Shown: positions 1-7,409 of the stretch, piece by piece
Numbering within the stretch: the first letter of the stretch is position 1
How the letters are laid out: every line of letters begins with the position of its first letter
Assembly (NCBI RefSeq): GCF_003967515.1
Contig: NZ_BIFQ01000001.1
Coordinates: 3,782,001-3,846,000 of the forward strand
From: Dictyobacter aurantiacus
Lineage (GTDB): Bacteria; Chloroflexota; Ktedonobacteria; Ktedonobacterales; Ktedonobacteraceae
Length of the DNA: 64,000 nt
Direction: 5' to 3'
Position numbers and translations under genes: made by a program
The notes under the pieces: generated by a model
Told to the model about the DNA's origin: nothing
The model's input: the letters and a program-made list of their open reading frames with translations, nothing else
Databases searched by the model: none

Positions 1-522
1 ATAGGTGATCTGAAAATAGAGCACAATATCGTTGTCGCTCAGATTTTCAATCGTCCAGCGAGCGCTCTGGCGAAATGGCATCTCCCAGTAGGAGTTCATG
101 CCGCCAGCCGGATTGACCGCGATCGGCAGCGAACTGATGTTGCAGCGCTCACTCCAACCATTGGCGAAGAAATCACCATAGGGACACTCAATCGAAGGCG
201 CCTCTTCACCATCCCAGTAGGCGCGCAGGATCAGTTGCCGCCAGTGAGCTGGATACGTCGTCATCCAGATATGCTGGATGGCGCCGGAACCCGCGATCTC
301 GGCCAGCGTAAAGGTGCTATGCGGGGCGATCTTGATCGAAGGGGAGACCTTCCAGCCCTGACCCAGATCACGGGCATGGAACGCGCCCGTCCCCTCCGTA
401 GCCGTGCCTGCCTGGCCCTTCTCGCCACTAAAGTTCTCAGCACTGATCGATCGTGTCTTCGCATGTGAGAGACGGGAAAGGTTCCCCAATCCCATCCCCA
501 GACCGTTAAAACCATCTGTCAT
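1..522 (-). CDS. DUF2961 / GH172-family protein, N-terminal part
   Basis: The reading frame starts at the ATG ending at 522 and runs off the window edge, giving 174 residues of the N-terminal half. The start has a purine-rich GGAGCAGAGG sequence just upstream. Family-typical motifs are visible: an N-terminal NGLGMGLGNLS segment, then LAEIAGSGAIQHIWMTT, LRAYWDGEEAPSIECP, GDFF and the MPFRQSARWTIEN stretch. DUF2961 proteins include glycoside hydrolase family 172 enzymes acting on fructofuranosides or arabinofuranosides. Substrate cannot be inferred here, and catalytic residues further on are outside the window. No signal peptide is visible, so a cytoplasmic enzyme is likely. Confidence 0.8.
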   Translation of the reverse strand, partial: MTDGFNGLGMGLGNLSRLSHAKTRSISAENFSGEKGQAGTATEGTGAFHARDLGQGWKVSPSIKIAPHSTFTLAEIAGSGAIQHIWMTTYPAHWRQLILRAYWDGEEAPSIECPYGDFFANGWSERCNISSLPIAVNPAGGMNSYWEMPFRQSARWTIENLSDNDIVLYFQITY

Positions 523-586
523 TTTCCTCTGCTCCTTCGCTAAACATCATCATTGCTTGCATGTTCGCACCTACGGTGCTCACCTG

Positions 587-648
587 TTATATTGATGGCG
601 AGGTAGAAAATGCGCAGCCGCGCATTTTCTACCTCGCCATCAATATAA
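587..648. repeat. Perfect long inverted repeat, 29-bp arms
   Basis: Left arm 587-615 and right arm 620-648 are exact reverse complements around the loop AGCC. The inner end is GCGC/GCGC and the outer end is AT-rich. It lies 65 bases upstream of the DUF2961 start codon and downstream of hflX. Confidence 0.95.
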
Positions 649-686
649 AAACATGGGGGCGCCTGCGCTCCCCACCTCCCCCAACA

Positions 687-760
687 TGCACAGATAAATA
701 AAAGTGGTGCAGAAGGTACGCAACCGCGTACCTTCTGCACCACTTTTATTTATCTGTGCA
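687..760. terminator. Perfect long inverted repeat, 35-bp arms, after hflX
   Basis: Arms 687-721 and 726-760 are exact reverse complements around the loop AACC. It begins 10 bases past the hflX stop, so it probably works as a terminator for that gene. It also sits close to hairpin 587-648, giving two unrelated palindromes in one short spacer. Confidence 0.85.
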
Positions 761-769
761 GCAATGCAA

Positions 770-2188
770 CTACGAAACAATAGATTCCTCTGGCTGGGAT
801 GCTTCCTGTTCGGCCAGCTCCTGTTTGGCGCGCCGTGAAGGTCTGACCTTTTTCTCCTGCACCACGCGCTCGAAGGCATGGAAGGGACCACTATGGTTCT
901 GCGGAACATGTCCACGGATGTGGGTACCTCCCTCCTCATACTCCTCAACTTCAATGGTACCATACTGGTGGAACTGGGCTACCAGCTCTCCACGATCGTA
1001 CGGGATCAACACGTCGAGGGCCGTAAACTGCTCCACCAGCGTCTCGCTGATGCAGCGCAGCAGATCCTCAACACCCGTCCCCTTCATCGCCGATACCTCT
1101 ACTTTGGGTAGCGTGGCGGCGATGCCGGTCAACTCCAGCTGATGGTCAGTGGGCAGCAGATCGGCCTTGTTCAGGGCCAGCACCATGGGTAGGCCACCGC
1201 CCCCAATCTCTTCCAGCACCTGCTCAACCGCCTCAATCTGATGCTGTACATGGGGATGCGAGGCATCGACCACGTGTACCAGTAGATCCGCTTCCGCCAC
1301 CTCTTCCAGTGTAGCACGGAAGGCCGCCACCAGTGTCGTTGGCAGACGCTGCACAAATCCTACTGTGTCCGAGAAGAGAATCTCCTGGCCGCCGGCCAGG
1401 CGTACGCGCCGCGTCGTCGGGTCCAGGGTCGCGAACAGCTTATCCTCGGCCAGCGTCTGAGATCCGGCCAGCCGATTGAGCATCGTGGACTTGCCAGCAT
1501 TGGTGTAGCCGACCAGGGCCACTACCGGCGCGCCCGCGTACTTGCGGCGCTCGCGATGCAGCTGGCGCTGGCTGCGTACCTGATCCAGTTCCTCCTCCAG
1601 CTGATCCTTCTGGCGACGTAACAGACGGCGGTCAACCTCAATCTGTTTCTCACCTTCACCACGCTGATTGGTGCCACCACCACTCTGTCGAGACAGGTGG
1701 GACCACTGGCGCGTCAGGCGCGGCAGGTCATATTCGACCTGTGCCAGCTCAACCTGCAAACGACCCTCACGGGTACGGGCACGCTGACCAAAGATGATCA
1801 GGATCAAAGCCGTGCGGTCCAGCACCTGGATCTCCAGCTCGCGTTCCAGATTGCGGTGCTGATTCGGTCGCAGCTCAAGGTCAAAGATGACCGCGTCACA
1901 ATCGTGGAAGCGCAGCAGTTCGGCCAGCTCCTGCACCTTTCCCGAACCGAGCAGGGTACTCGGATGGGGATGCTCCATGCGCTGGACCATGCGATCCACA
2001 CATTGCACTCCGGCCGTCGATGCCAGCTGCTCCAGCTCATCAAGCGACTCATCGACTGGCCAATCGGTCTCTACCGTTTCTACACTGACCAGGATCGCAC
2101 GCAGCGGAGCGTCGGCCAGCAAGCCCTGCATCGGTTTCTGCTCGTTATCACGATTTTTTTCTGTTTGACGAATAACTTGTTCCGGCAA
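770..2188 (-). CDS. hflX: GTPase HflX
   Basis: This encodes a 472-residue ribosome-associated GTPase of the HflX family, which in other bacteria splits stalled or heat-damaged ribosomes. The N-terminal HflX domain covers roughly residues 30-190, with the conserved HPSTLLGSGKVQEL region and the glycine-rich SGGGTNQRGEGE loop. The G domain follows, with G1 VGYTNAGKST near residue 227, G3 DTVGFV and G4 NKAD. The start is a TTG, supported by AGGAG six to seven bases upstream; no nearby in-frame ATG has such a site. It stands alone, with palindromes downstream and a repeat-filled spacer upstream. Confidence 0.95.
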   Translation of the reverse strand: MPEQVIRQTEKNRDNEQKPMQGLLADAPLRAILVSVETVETDWPVDESLDELEQLASTAGVQCVDRMVQRMEHPHPSTLLGSGKVQELAELLRFHDCDAVIFDLELRPNQHRNLERELEIQVLDRTALILIIFGQRARTREGRLQVELAQVEYDLPRLTRQWSHLSRQSGGGTNQRGEGEKQIEVDRRLLRRQKDQLEEELDQVRSQRQLHRERRKYAGAPVVALVGYTNAGKSTMLNRLAGSQTLAEDKLFATLDPTTRRVRLAGGQEILFSDTVGFVQRLPTTLVAAFRATLEEVAEADLLVHVVDASHPHVQHQIEAVEQVLEEIGGGGLPMVLALNKADLLPTDHQLELTGIAATLPKVEVSAMKGTGVEDLLRCISETLVEQFTALDVLIPYDRGELVAQFHQYGTIEVEEYEEGGTHIRGHVPQNHSGPFHAFERVVQEKKVRPSRRAKQELAEQEASQPEESIVS

Positions 2189-2699
2189 AATTGGCTCCTT
2201 TCCGTCAACGGGACGGAATAAACTCTATCTATAAAGGGTATGCCTGTGTATCTACGTGTCGTTGCATGCTGCCTGCCGGATCGCTGCCAGATATGACATG
2301 ATATGCATACGCATGGACGGCGTTCTATGCTCGATGGCTGATGAATCCTGATGATGACACAAAATCTGTGAGCGTATAGAATGGAGTGGGGAAATTCTTG
2401 GTTGAAAGAAAAGACGCTAACAACAAAGAAAGTCTTCATCACCAGGATACCGCAAAGCAACTCTCCCCGGCTCACCGGCCAGAAAAAGGACAGACAAAAA
2501 CAGCCTGACACCTGCAAAACGGTTGTTCATGGTTAATTAAAGACTATCACTCGTCGCATCTCCTAAAAAGTGTGGTAGATACATTATACCCCGCCTGGCC
2601 TTAAAAGTCAATGCTGTGGCTTCGGGTCTTGCTTGCGCCCGAGCACCATCGTTTCGTGCCTTCGGCCCCTGACGCTACGCGCCTGCGGCGCTCAAAATG
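2189..2699. other. Spacer 5' of hflX with short GC hairpin module
   Basis: No coding region is supported here. The only recognisable element is the short hairpin GCGCC-TGC-GGCGC at 2679-2691, the same module that precedes long palindromes at 11032, 24399 and 57690. The rest should hold the hflX promoter, but no clear sigma-70 site was identified. Confidence 0.6.
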
Positions 2700-2777
2700 G
2701 TTTTTTAGGAGTTGGTGCAACACCGTGAATAGGCGCATTCGCGCCTATTCACGGTGTTGCACCAACTCCTAAAAAAC
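2700..2777. repeat. Perfect long inverted repeat, 37-bp arms, divergent spacer
   Basis: Arms 2700-2736 and 2741-2777 are exact reverse complements around the loop ATTC, with an inner GGCGC/GCGCC clamp and outer T6/A6 tracts. The flanking genes (hflX and the kinase) diverge from this spacer, so it does not terminate an annotated gene. Confidence 0.95.
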
Positions 2778-2780
2778 ATC

Positions 2781-3031
2781 AAAAAGAAAGGAGATGGCTC
2801 TTTGCATGCGCTTGCCTGTGCCCCCTCGCGCCAATAAAAAGAAAGGAGATGGCTCTTTGCATGCGCTTGCCTGTGCCCCCTCGCGCCAATAAAAAGAAAG
2901 GAGATGGCTCTTTGCATGCGCTTGCCTGTGTCCCCTCGCGCCAATAAAAAGAAAGGAGATGGCTCTTTGCATGCGCTTGCCTGTGTCCCCTCGCGCCAAT
3001 AAAAAGAAAGGAGATGGCTCTTTGCATGCGC
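2781..3031. repeat. Tandem array, 55-bp unit, four copies plus 31 bases
   Basis: Units start at 2781, 2836, 2891, 2946 and 3001; the last is cut after 31 bases. The unit contains AAAGAAAGGAGATGGCTC and ends CCCTCGCGCCAAT; one C/T position separates early from late copies. Because 55 is not a multiple of three and open frames exist only through the repetition, it is treated as non-coding. Confidence 0.95.
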
Positions 3032-3357
3032 ATCCCTTAAACAAGGAATGTCCCCCAAAATCGAAACGCCCCTTAAACAAGGAACGCCCATGTAGGGGCG
3101 ACCCTTGAGGTCGCCTGCCGCGAAGCGGCCCCCGTTCCCGGCCGGTTCGGCACCCTCAACACGACCCGGTAATACCAATCAACCGCGCGAACCGAGCGCG
3201 CGGCAATTGATGAGATAAAGGTGATTGGAAAAACAAGCGGCTTTTACGTTTAAATAAATGTGCGGCCTTCTTGTGAAGGTGCCGCATGGGTTAGCATTAT
3301 CCGTATATCCTGCCTGATCATCGGGATATAGTTTTTATAGATAAGGGGACGGAACAC
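3032..3357. other. Spacer 5' of kinase gene
   Basis: Two copies of CTTAAACAAGGAA lie at about 3036-3085, followed by a GGGGCGACC-type dispersed GC-rich stretch. A small hairpin with TGCGGC/GCCGCA arms is near 3262-3287. No gene is supported. An AT-rich stretch just before the kinase start may hold its promoter. Confidence 0.5.
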
Positions 3358-6300
3358 ATGTTTGGTATCAGCAACCATACGGGGTTCCTGCCGCCTCATT
3401 CTCTCTTATTCCAGCGCTATCAAATCGTCGCTCTGGCGGGTCAGGGTGGTATGGGGGCCGTCTATCAGGCTCTGGATACCCATGAGCATAATCGTATGGT
3501 GGCCATCAAAGAGATGAGCCAGGCCAACCTGCGACCCGAGCAGCTCGTCGATGCGCAGCAGCGCTTCCACGGCGAGGCCAACCTGCTGGGCTCTCTGCAG
3601 CATCCTAACCTGCCGCAGGTCTACACCTCCTTCACTGAAAATGGTCGCTCGTACCTGGTGATGGAATTTATCGCGGGCAAGACCCTGCAGGAGTTGATGC
3701 AGGAGAGCCCAACCGGTTCCCTACCCGTTGGACAGGTGATTTCGTACGCGCTCCAGCTGTGTGCTGTCCTGAGCTATCTGCATGAGCATGCTCCGCCGAT
3801 CGTCTTTCGCGATCTCAAGCCCAGCAATGTGATGGTTACGGACCAGGGACGTGTCTACCTGATCGACTTTGGGATCGCGCGCCTGTTCAAGCAGGGGCAG
3901 CGATTCGACACCGAATCCTTTGGCTCGTTGGGCTACGCTCCACCGGAGCAGTTTGGCCATGGTCAGACCTCACCGCGCTCAGATCTATATAGCCTGGGGG
4001 CTACCCTGTTCACCTGCCTGACCGGACGCCATCCTAACGACAATCAGCCGACGCCGTTCCACTTCCAGCCGGTCAGGCACTATAATCCAGCCGTTCCGAT
4101 CGAGCTGAGCAATCTGATCCAGCAGCTGGTCGCGACCGATGCCGCCAGGCGCCCATCCAGCGCCTACGAGGTCTATGGAAAGCTACTTGTGATGCAGCAG
4201 CAGGGCGCGTCCACCACCGTATCGCTGCATGGCAGTGATCCATTCTATGACGCCAAAACGGCCTACGCCGCCCAGTTCGGCGGCCGCATGCGGCGCTACA
4301 ACAACCTGCCCGGCAAACCTGGACTCTGGCTGAGCCTGGTCATCATCCCATTTGTGGCCCACATGTATGGCCATATCAGGAGCTCGCTCGCCTACCTGTC
4401 TATTCCCTATCTCAGGAGCCAGCTAACCGCTCTACCGACCCGGCTGCTGCACGTAGTAAAGCACATCCCGGCCTATCTCCCGTTGAGCTTCACCCCACCG
4501 GTCTGGACCTGGCGCTTCGGTCTCCTCTTCCTGGCCCTCTTCGCGGTCACCGTCGGGGGAAGTCTATACGCGCTGATTGGATTGCAGGCGCCCGTGCACG
4601 TAGTCATCCTTGGCCTGTGTCTGCTGCTGCTGGGACTGGTTGTGCTGGCACGGCGCAGTAAGTCTATCCACAACGGCCTGACGCGCAATATCCTGACCGG
4701 TCTGATCGTTGGGCTGCTGGGAGTCTGCCTTGCCTTGCCCGCCTTCGCGGATGTGCAGGCCGCCCTTAACGCCATTCGCTTCGGCCAGGTTATCGGCATG
4801 CTGATCCTTTTACTGGCTGGTATCTCTCTCTGGCGCGCTGACCGCTATGGGACCTGGGCCAGCCACCTCGCGCTGGGCATGATCGCCCTGTTGTACGCCT
4901 GTACATCTTATAGTCTGGGAAGTGAGTCGTTGTCGGCCCTGTTCTCGGGAGCCGCACCTCTGGTGCTGCAACTGATCAACGGCCTGCTGTGTCTCTGCCT
5001 GCTGGTCTGTGCCGTGTGCTCTTTTGCACGGATTCGTAGAGCTTATGCCTGGTTTGATCGCGTCATGGTCTTTATCGTCTCTATTATCGCGATCGCCTTG
5101 CAGCTCCATCTCGGTAGCCTTAACGAGCTGGTTCAGACGCCACTATCGGCTGCCCTGTTCTGGATGGGGAAGCCCGGCGAAAATCAGGACATGGTCTTTA
5201 ACGTCCTGCTGGGCTGGGGACCGCTACTCATCGCTTTGTTGTGGATCTTTCTCGTATCAGGTTCTACGCGCCTGGCGCGGATCTCACTGACCGTGCTGGC
5301 TGTCGCCTGCGTGCTGCTGCAAAATATGTTGGAGAACGCGCCGGCCACCCATCCGGTACCGGTCCTGACAGGTCTGTTCGCCACCTCTTTCATGGCCCTG
5401 CTCAATGTCAATCTGCTGGCGGCATATGGCCTGCTGATACTGGTAGCGCTCCAACTGCTGCGCGCACGCCACTTCTTTACGGCGCTGGAACGTGGCATAA
5501 TCCACCTGGTCGCCCTTCTGACGGCCCTGCTACAGGCAGCCATCTGGTCCCATGCCTCATCCTCTCTACCGGCGGATCCACGCGTGCTGCCCGGCTGGCG
5601 TGCCGCGCCACAGGTCGGCATGGAGATCGTCGTCGGAAACCAGGTTGGGGCCGTGATCTTCCTATGGTGTATCGTTGGCATGGTCGGAGCTGTTGCGGGC
5701 CGTGTGATCTGGCGCCACGTGAAATCTGCCAATCAGCAGAATAGCAGCCTGAACAATAGTAGCTTTCAATGGCAGCCGCAACTGCAACCGCAACAGAGCT
5801 GGAAATGGCCCCTTATCACCATGCGCCTCGAACACCTCATCCTCTGGCTGACCACACTGGCGCTGGTACTGACCCTGCCCTTTTTTGGTACTGCCTCCGG
5901 GCCTCTTTCATCCGGGTTGGGAGGTGGCGCAATAGGGATTGACCTTAACCAGTTGCTCTGGTGGATGCTGTTGCTCTTTCTGGTGGTTGGACTGTTTCGC
6001 CTTGTGCGCCCATTTAGTGGCTGGGATCGCTGGCAGATGCTCTGTAACACCCTGGTGCTGGGACTGCTCTTCTTCGATCATGGCAAGAAAGGGGGGAATA
6101 CGCATACAAATATCATCGCCTGGTTCGCCAACCCTCACATCGTCCTGCCTTTTTACATCGCCACCATGGGGCTGATTGTGATCGCACTGCTCAGCCTGCT
6201 CTGGCTTAAGCGAGCATTCCAGCCAACCGAACGCACCATTCTCTGGATCTGCTTTGGGCTGGCCTTATGCTGCGCCTTCCTGCAGATCATCAGCCCCATC

Positions 6301-6372
6301 TTCCTGCTGGCCGCCTGCGTCCTGCTCTTCCAGGGCATCCTCTTCGTCACACGTGTGGAGCTCGTCCGTTGA
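3358..6372 (+). CDS. Ser/Thr protein kinase with polytopic membrane C-terminus
   Basis: This 1004-residue protein carries a Hanks-type kinase domain at residues 20-280: glycine loop GQGGMG, ATP lysine K51, catalytic loop FRDLKPSN (D152, with Phe in place of the usual His of HRD), DFG at 170-172 and a PPEQ activation-segment end. From about residue 320 to the end the sequence is a long series of hydrophobic segments, well over ten predicted membrane spans, with no PASTA or other known sensor repeat. It probably phosphorylates cytoplasmic targets in response to a membrane signal; the signal is unknown. The neighbourhood holds further kinases and an FHA protein, fitting a phospho-signalling network. 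A GGGGACGG sequence precedes the ATG. Confidence 0.9.
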   Translation: MFGISNHTGFLPPHSLLFQRYQIVALAGQGGMGAVYQALDTHEHNRMVAIKEMSQANLRPEQLVDAQQRFHGEANLLGSLQHPNLPQVYTSFTENGRSYLVMEFIAGKTLQELMQESPTGSLPVGQVISYALQLCAVLSYLHEHAPPIVFRDLKPSNVMVTDQGRVYLIDFGIARLFKQGQRFDTESFGSLGYAPPEQFGHGQTSPRSDLYSLGATLFTCLTGRHPNDNQPTPFHFQPVRHYNPAVPIELSNLIQQLVATDAARRPSSAYEVYGKLLVMQQQGASTTVSLHGSDPFYDAKTAYAAQFGGRMRRYNNLPGKPGLWLSLVIIPFVAHMYGHIRSSLAYLSIPYLRSQLTALPTRLLHVVKHIPAYLPLSFTPPVWTWRFGLLFLALFAVTVGGSLYALIGLQAPVHVVILGLCLLLLGLVVLARRSKSIHNGLTRNILTGLIVGLLGVCLALPAFADVQAALNAIRFGQVIGMLILLLAGISLWRADRYGTWASHLALGMIALLYACTSYSLGSESLSALFSGAAPLVLQLINGLLCLCLLVCAVCSFARIRRAYAWFDRVMVFIVSIIAIALQLHLGSLNELVQTPLSAALFWMGKPGENQDMVFNVLLGWGPLLIALLWIFLVSGSTRLARISLTVLAVACVLLQNMLENAPATHPVPVLTGLFATSFMALLNVNLLAAYGLLILVALQLLRARHFFTALERGIIHLVALLTALLQAAIWSHASSSLPADPRVLPGWRAAPQVGMEIVVGNQVGAVIFLWCIVGMVGAVAGRVIWRHVKSANQQNSSLNNSSFQWQPQLQPQQSWKWPLITMRLEHLILWLTTLALVLTLPFFGTASGPLSSGLGGGAIGIDLNQLLWWMLLLFLVVGLFRLVRPFSGWDRWQMLCNTLVLGLLFFDHGKKGGNTHTNIIAWFANPHIVLPFYIATMGLIVIALLSLLWLKRAFQPTERTILWICFGLALCCAFLQIISPIFLLAACVLLFQGILFVTRVELVR

Positions 6373-6499
6373 CCTCAACGTGTCCGGGGACGGGGTCGTG
6401 GAGCTCCAAGCCGGGGCGAGCCCGGCACCTACGACGAGGACGCCTTCATATGTTCGGACCTCGCGTCCGATTACCTTTCCACGCGCGCAAACGTTTCAA
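6373..6499. other. GC-rich convergent spacer
   Basis: Between the converging kinase and TusA-like genes lies a GC-rich stretch with a short CCGGG/CCCGG hairpin near 6412-6426. It may end transcription from either side, but it lacks a clear U-tract. Confidence 0.4.
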
Positions 6500-6745
6500 T
6501 TAGCGCTTCTTCTGGATCAGGTATTGATTCTCGATCAGGTTGGCCTGTAACAAGGTATTTCCCGTGGTGCGGCTCCAGACTTTGATATCGAGGGGGGCGG
6601 CCGGATCGTTCGCGATGACCAACAGCGTTTGTCCGGGGGCCAGGTCAACCATGGCATCAGCGATATTCTCTAATAAACGACTGCAGCCCTCTGTCCCTAA
6701 ATCAAGGATACGATCAGGTTTTACCGTTGTATTTGAACGTTCCAT
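6500..6745 (-). CDS. TusA-family sulfur-carrier-like protein
   Basis: The 81-residue product has the TusA fold signature: DLGTEGCSRLLENI at the start, then the L-x-PGQTLLVIANDPAAPLDIKVW stretch and a C-terminal hydrophobic strand. TusA proteins carry sulfur on the cysteine of a CPxP motif. Here the cysteine is kept but the motif reads CSRL, without either proline. It may therefore act as a sulfur carrier with altered partners, or as a divergent regulator. The start is placed at the ATG ending at 6745, with AAAGG upstream; an upstream TTG would add 11 residues with no family support. It is a single gene, convergent with the kinase. Confidence 0.8.
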   Translation of the reverse strand: MERSNTTVKPDRILDLGTEGCSRLLENIADAMVDLAPGQTLLVIANDPAAPLDIKVWSRTTGNTLLQANLIENQYLIQKKR

Positions 6746-6933
6746 CTTAGAAGCCTTTCGCGAGAAATGTGTGAACAAAATCTATATCGGAATATGTATT
6801 TCGTTTCTAATGCGGCGCATCGAGATCGTCCTAGTGAGCGCGCACGATAAGTTTTTTTTAATTGTAACATACATCAAGGCCCGAATGGGTGTTTATTTAT
6901 GACAATGTTGATCAATTTTCTATGGATATTTTC

Positions 6934-6991
6934 AAGTGTGGAGTGTGTATGGTAGGCGGCCGCGGCCGCCTACCATACACACTCCACACTT
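6934..6991. repeat. Perfect palindrome, 29-bp half-sites, no loop
   Basis: The sequence 6934-6991 is a continuous perfect palindrome with GGCGGCCGCGGCCGCC at its centre. It is followed by a short GGCGCC-GCA-GGCGCC type hairpin at about 7001-7015. It lies in the divergent spacer between the TusA-like gene and metG, upstream of the metG promoter. Confidence 0.9.
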
Positions 6992-7055
6992 CCAACCCGG
7001 CGCCGCAGGCGCCAAAGATGAAATAAAAAAAGCGCTGAAAGAGCCCTAAATAAGC

Positions 7056-7085
7056 TTGACAAAAGATGGCTCTTCTCGATACACT
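7056..7085 (+). promoter_or_regulatory. Sigma-70 promoter of the metG leader
   Basis: A perfect -35 TTGACA (7056-7061) is followed after 18 bases by TACACT (7080-7085). Transcription would start near 7092, giving a leader of about 280 nucleotides that covers the Met-rich peptide and the terminator. Confidence 0.75.
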
Positions 7086-7123
7086 TAGCAATAACACCTG
7101 CGGGTGAAAATTTGCTCATTTTG

Positions 7124-7150
7124 CTTCTGCTTATCAGAAGTCCCTTTTTT
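7124..7150 (+). terminator. Short hairpin with U-tract in metG leader
   Basis: CTTCTG (7124-7129) pairs with CAGAAG (7135-7140), followed by TCCCTTTTTT. The stem is only six pairs. It may be a weak terminator or pause site ahead of the leader peptide. Confidence 0.45.
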
Positions 7151-7198
7151 GTGGCGGAGGAGTGAAAAATTATCTTGCGGCAGGAACAAGGATCTCTT

Positions 7199-7309
7199 AT
7201 GCTTGCTATGATGCCTATGTGCATGCCAATGTCTCAGATGATGACAATGGTATGTCGCAGCGTGTCATGTTTCTCTCCCTGTATATCGCCGGGGTCCTTG
7301 AAAAGGTAA
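7199..7309 (+). CDS. Met-rich leader peptide of metG
   Basis: The 36-residue reading frame has nine methionines within its first 17 codons (MLAMMPMCMPMSQMMTM) and is too short for routine gene calling. AAGGA lies six bases before the ATG, a strong ribosome site. It sits between a sigma-70 promoter and an intrinsic terminator directly ahead of methionyl-tRNA synthetase. This is the architecture of leader-peptide attenuation as in trp, his, leu and phe operons. The inferred role is as a sensor: ribosomes stalling on Met codons when charged Met-tRNA is low would favour read-through into metG. The peptide itself probably has no other function; its second half (residues 18-36) is unremarkable. Confidence 0.8.
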   Translation: MLAMMPMCMPMSQMMTMVCRSVSCFSPCISPGSLKR

Positions 7310-7358
7310 GCATCGCAGAAGCCTGGATATGAAGAGGAGCGCAGATGACACGATCTGC
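7257..7358 (+). promoter_or_regulatory. Candidate antiterminator pairing in metG leader
   Basis: GCAGCGTGTCAT (7257-7268), inside the leader peptide frame just after the Met cluster, can pair with ATGACACG (7345-7352) and CTGC (7355-7358), with a two-base bulge. This pairing uses the loop and both flanks of the terminator hairpin and so excludes it. The pairing is read from sequence; its function is inferred. Confidence 0.65.
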
Positions 7359-7372
7359 GCTCCTCTCTTTTT
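7333..7372 (+). terminator. Intrinsic terminator (attenuator) before metG
   Basis: AGAGGAGCGCAGAT (7333-7346) pairs perfectly with its complement at 7353-7366 across a six-base loop. CTTTTT follows. It ends 37 bases before the metG start codon. Confidence 0.85.
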
Positions 7373-7409
7373 ATGTACTACTGGCTATCTTTTTTGCGAG
7401 GTAAGCGCT

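Noticed and set aside
2781-3031. CRISPR-like array
   Set aside because: The units are head-to-tail copies with no unique spacers, and no cas gene is present. The same holds for the arrays at 9210 and 54459.
2705-3178. Minus-strand open frames through the 55-bp tandem array
   Set aside because: The open frames exist in more than one phase only because the unit has no stop; 55 is not a multiple of three, there is no ribosome site, and the product is a repeated artefact.
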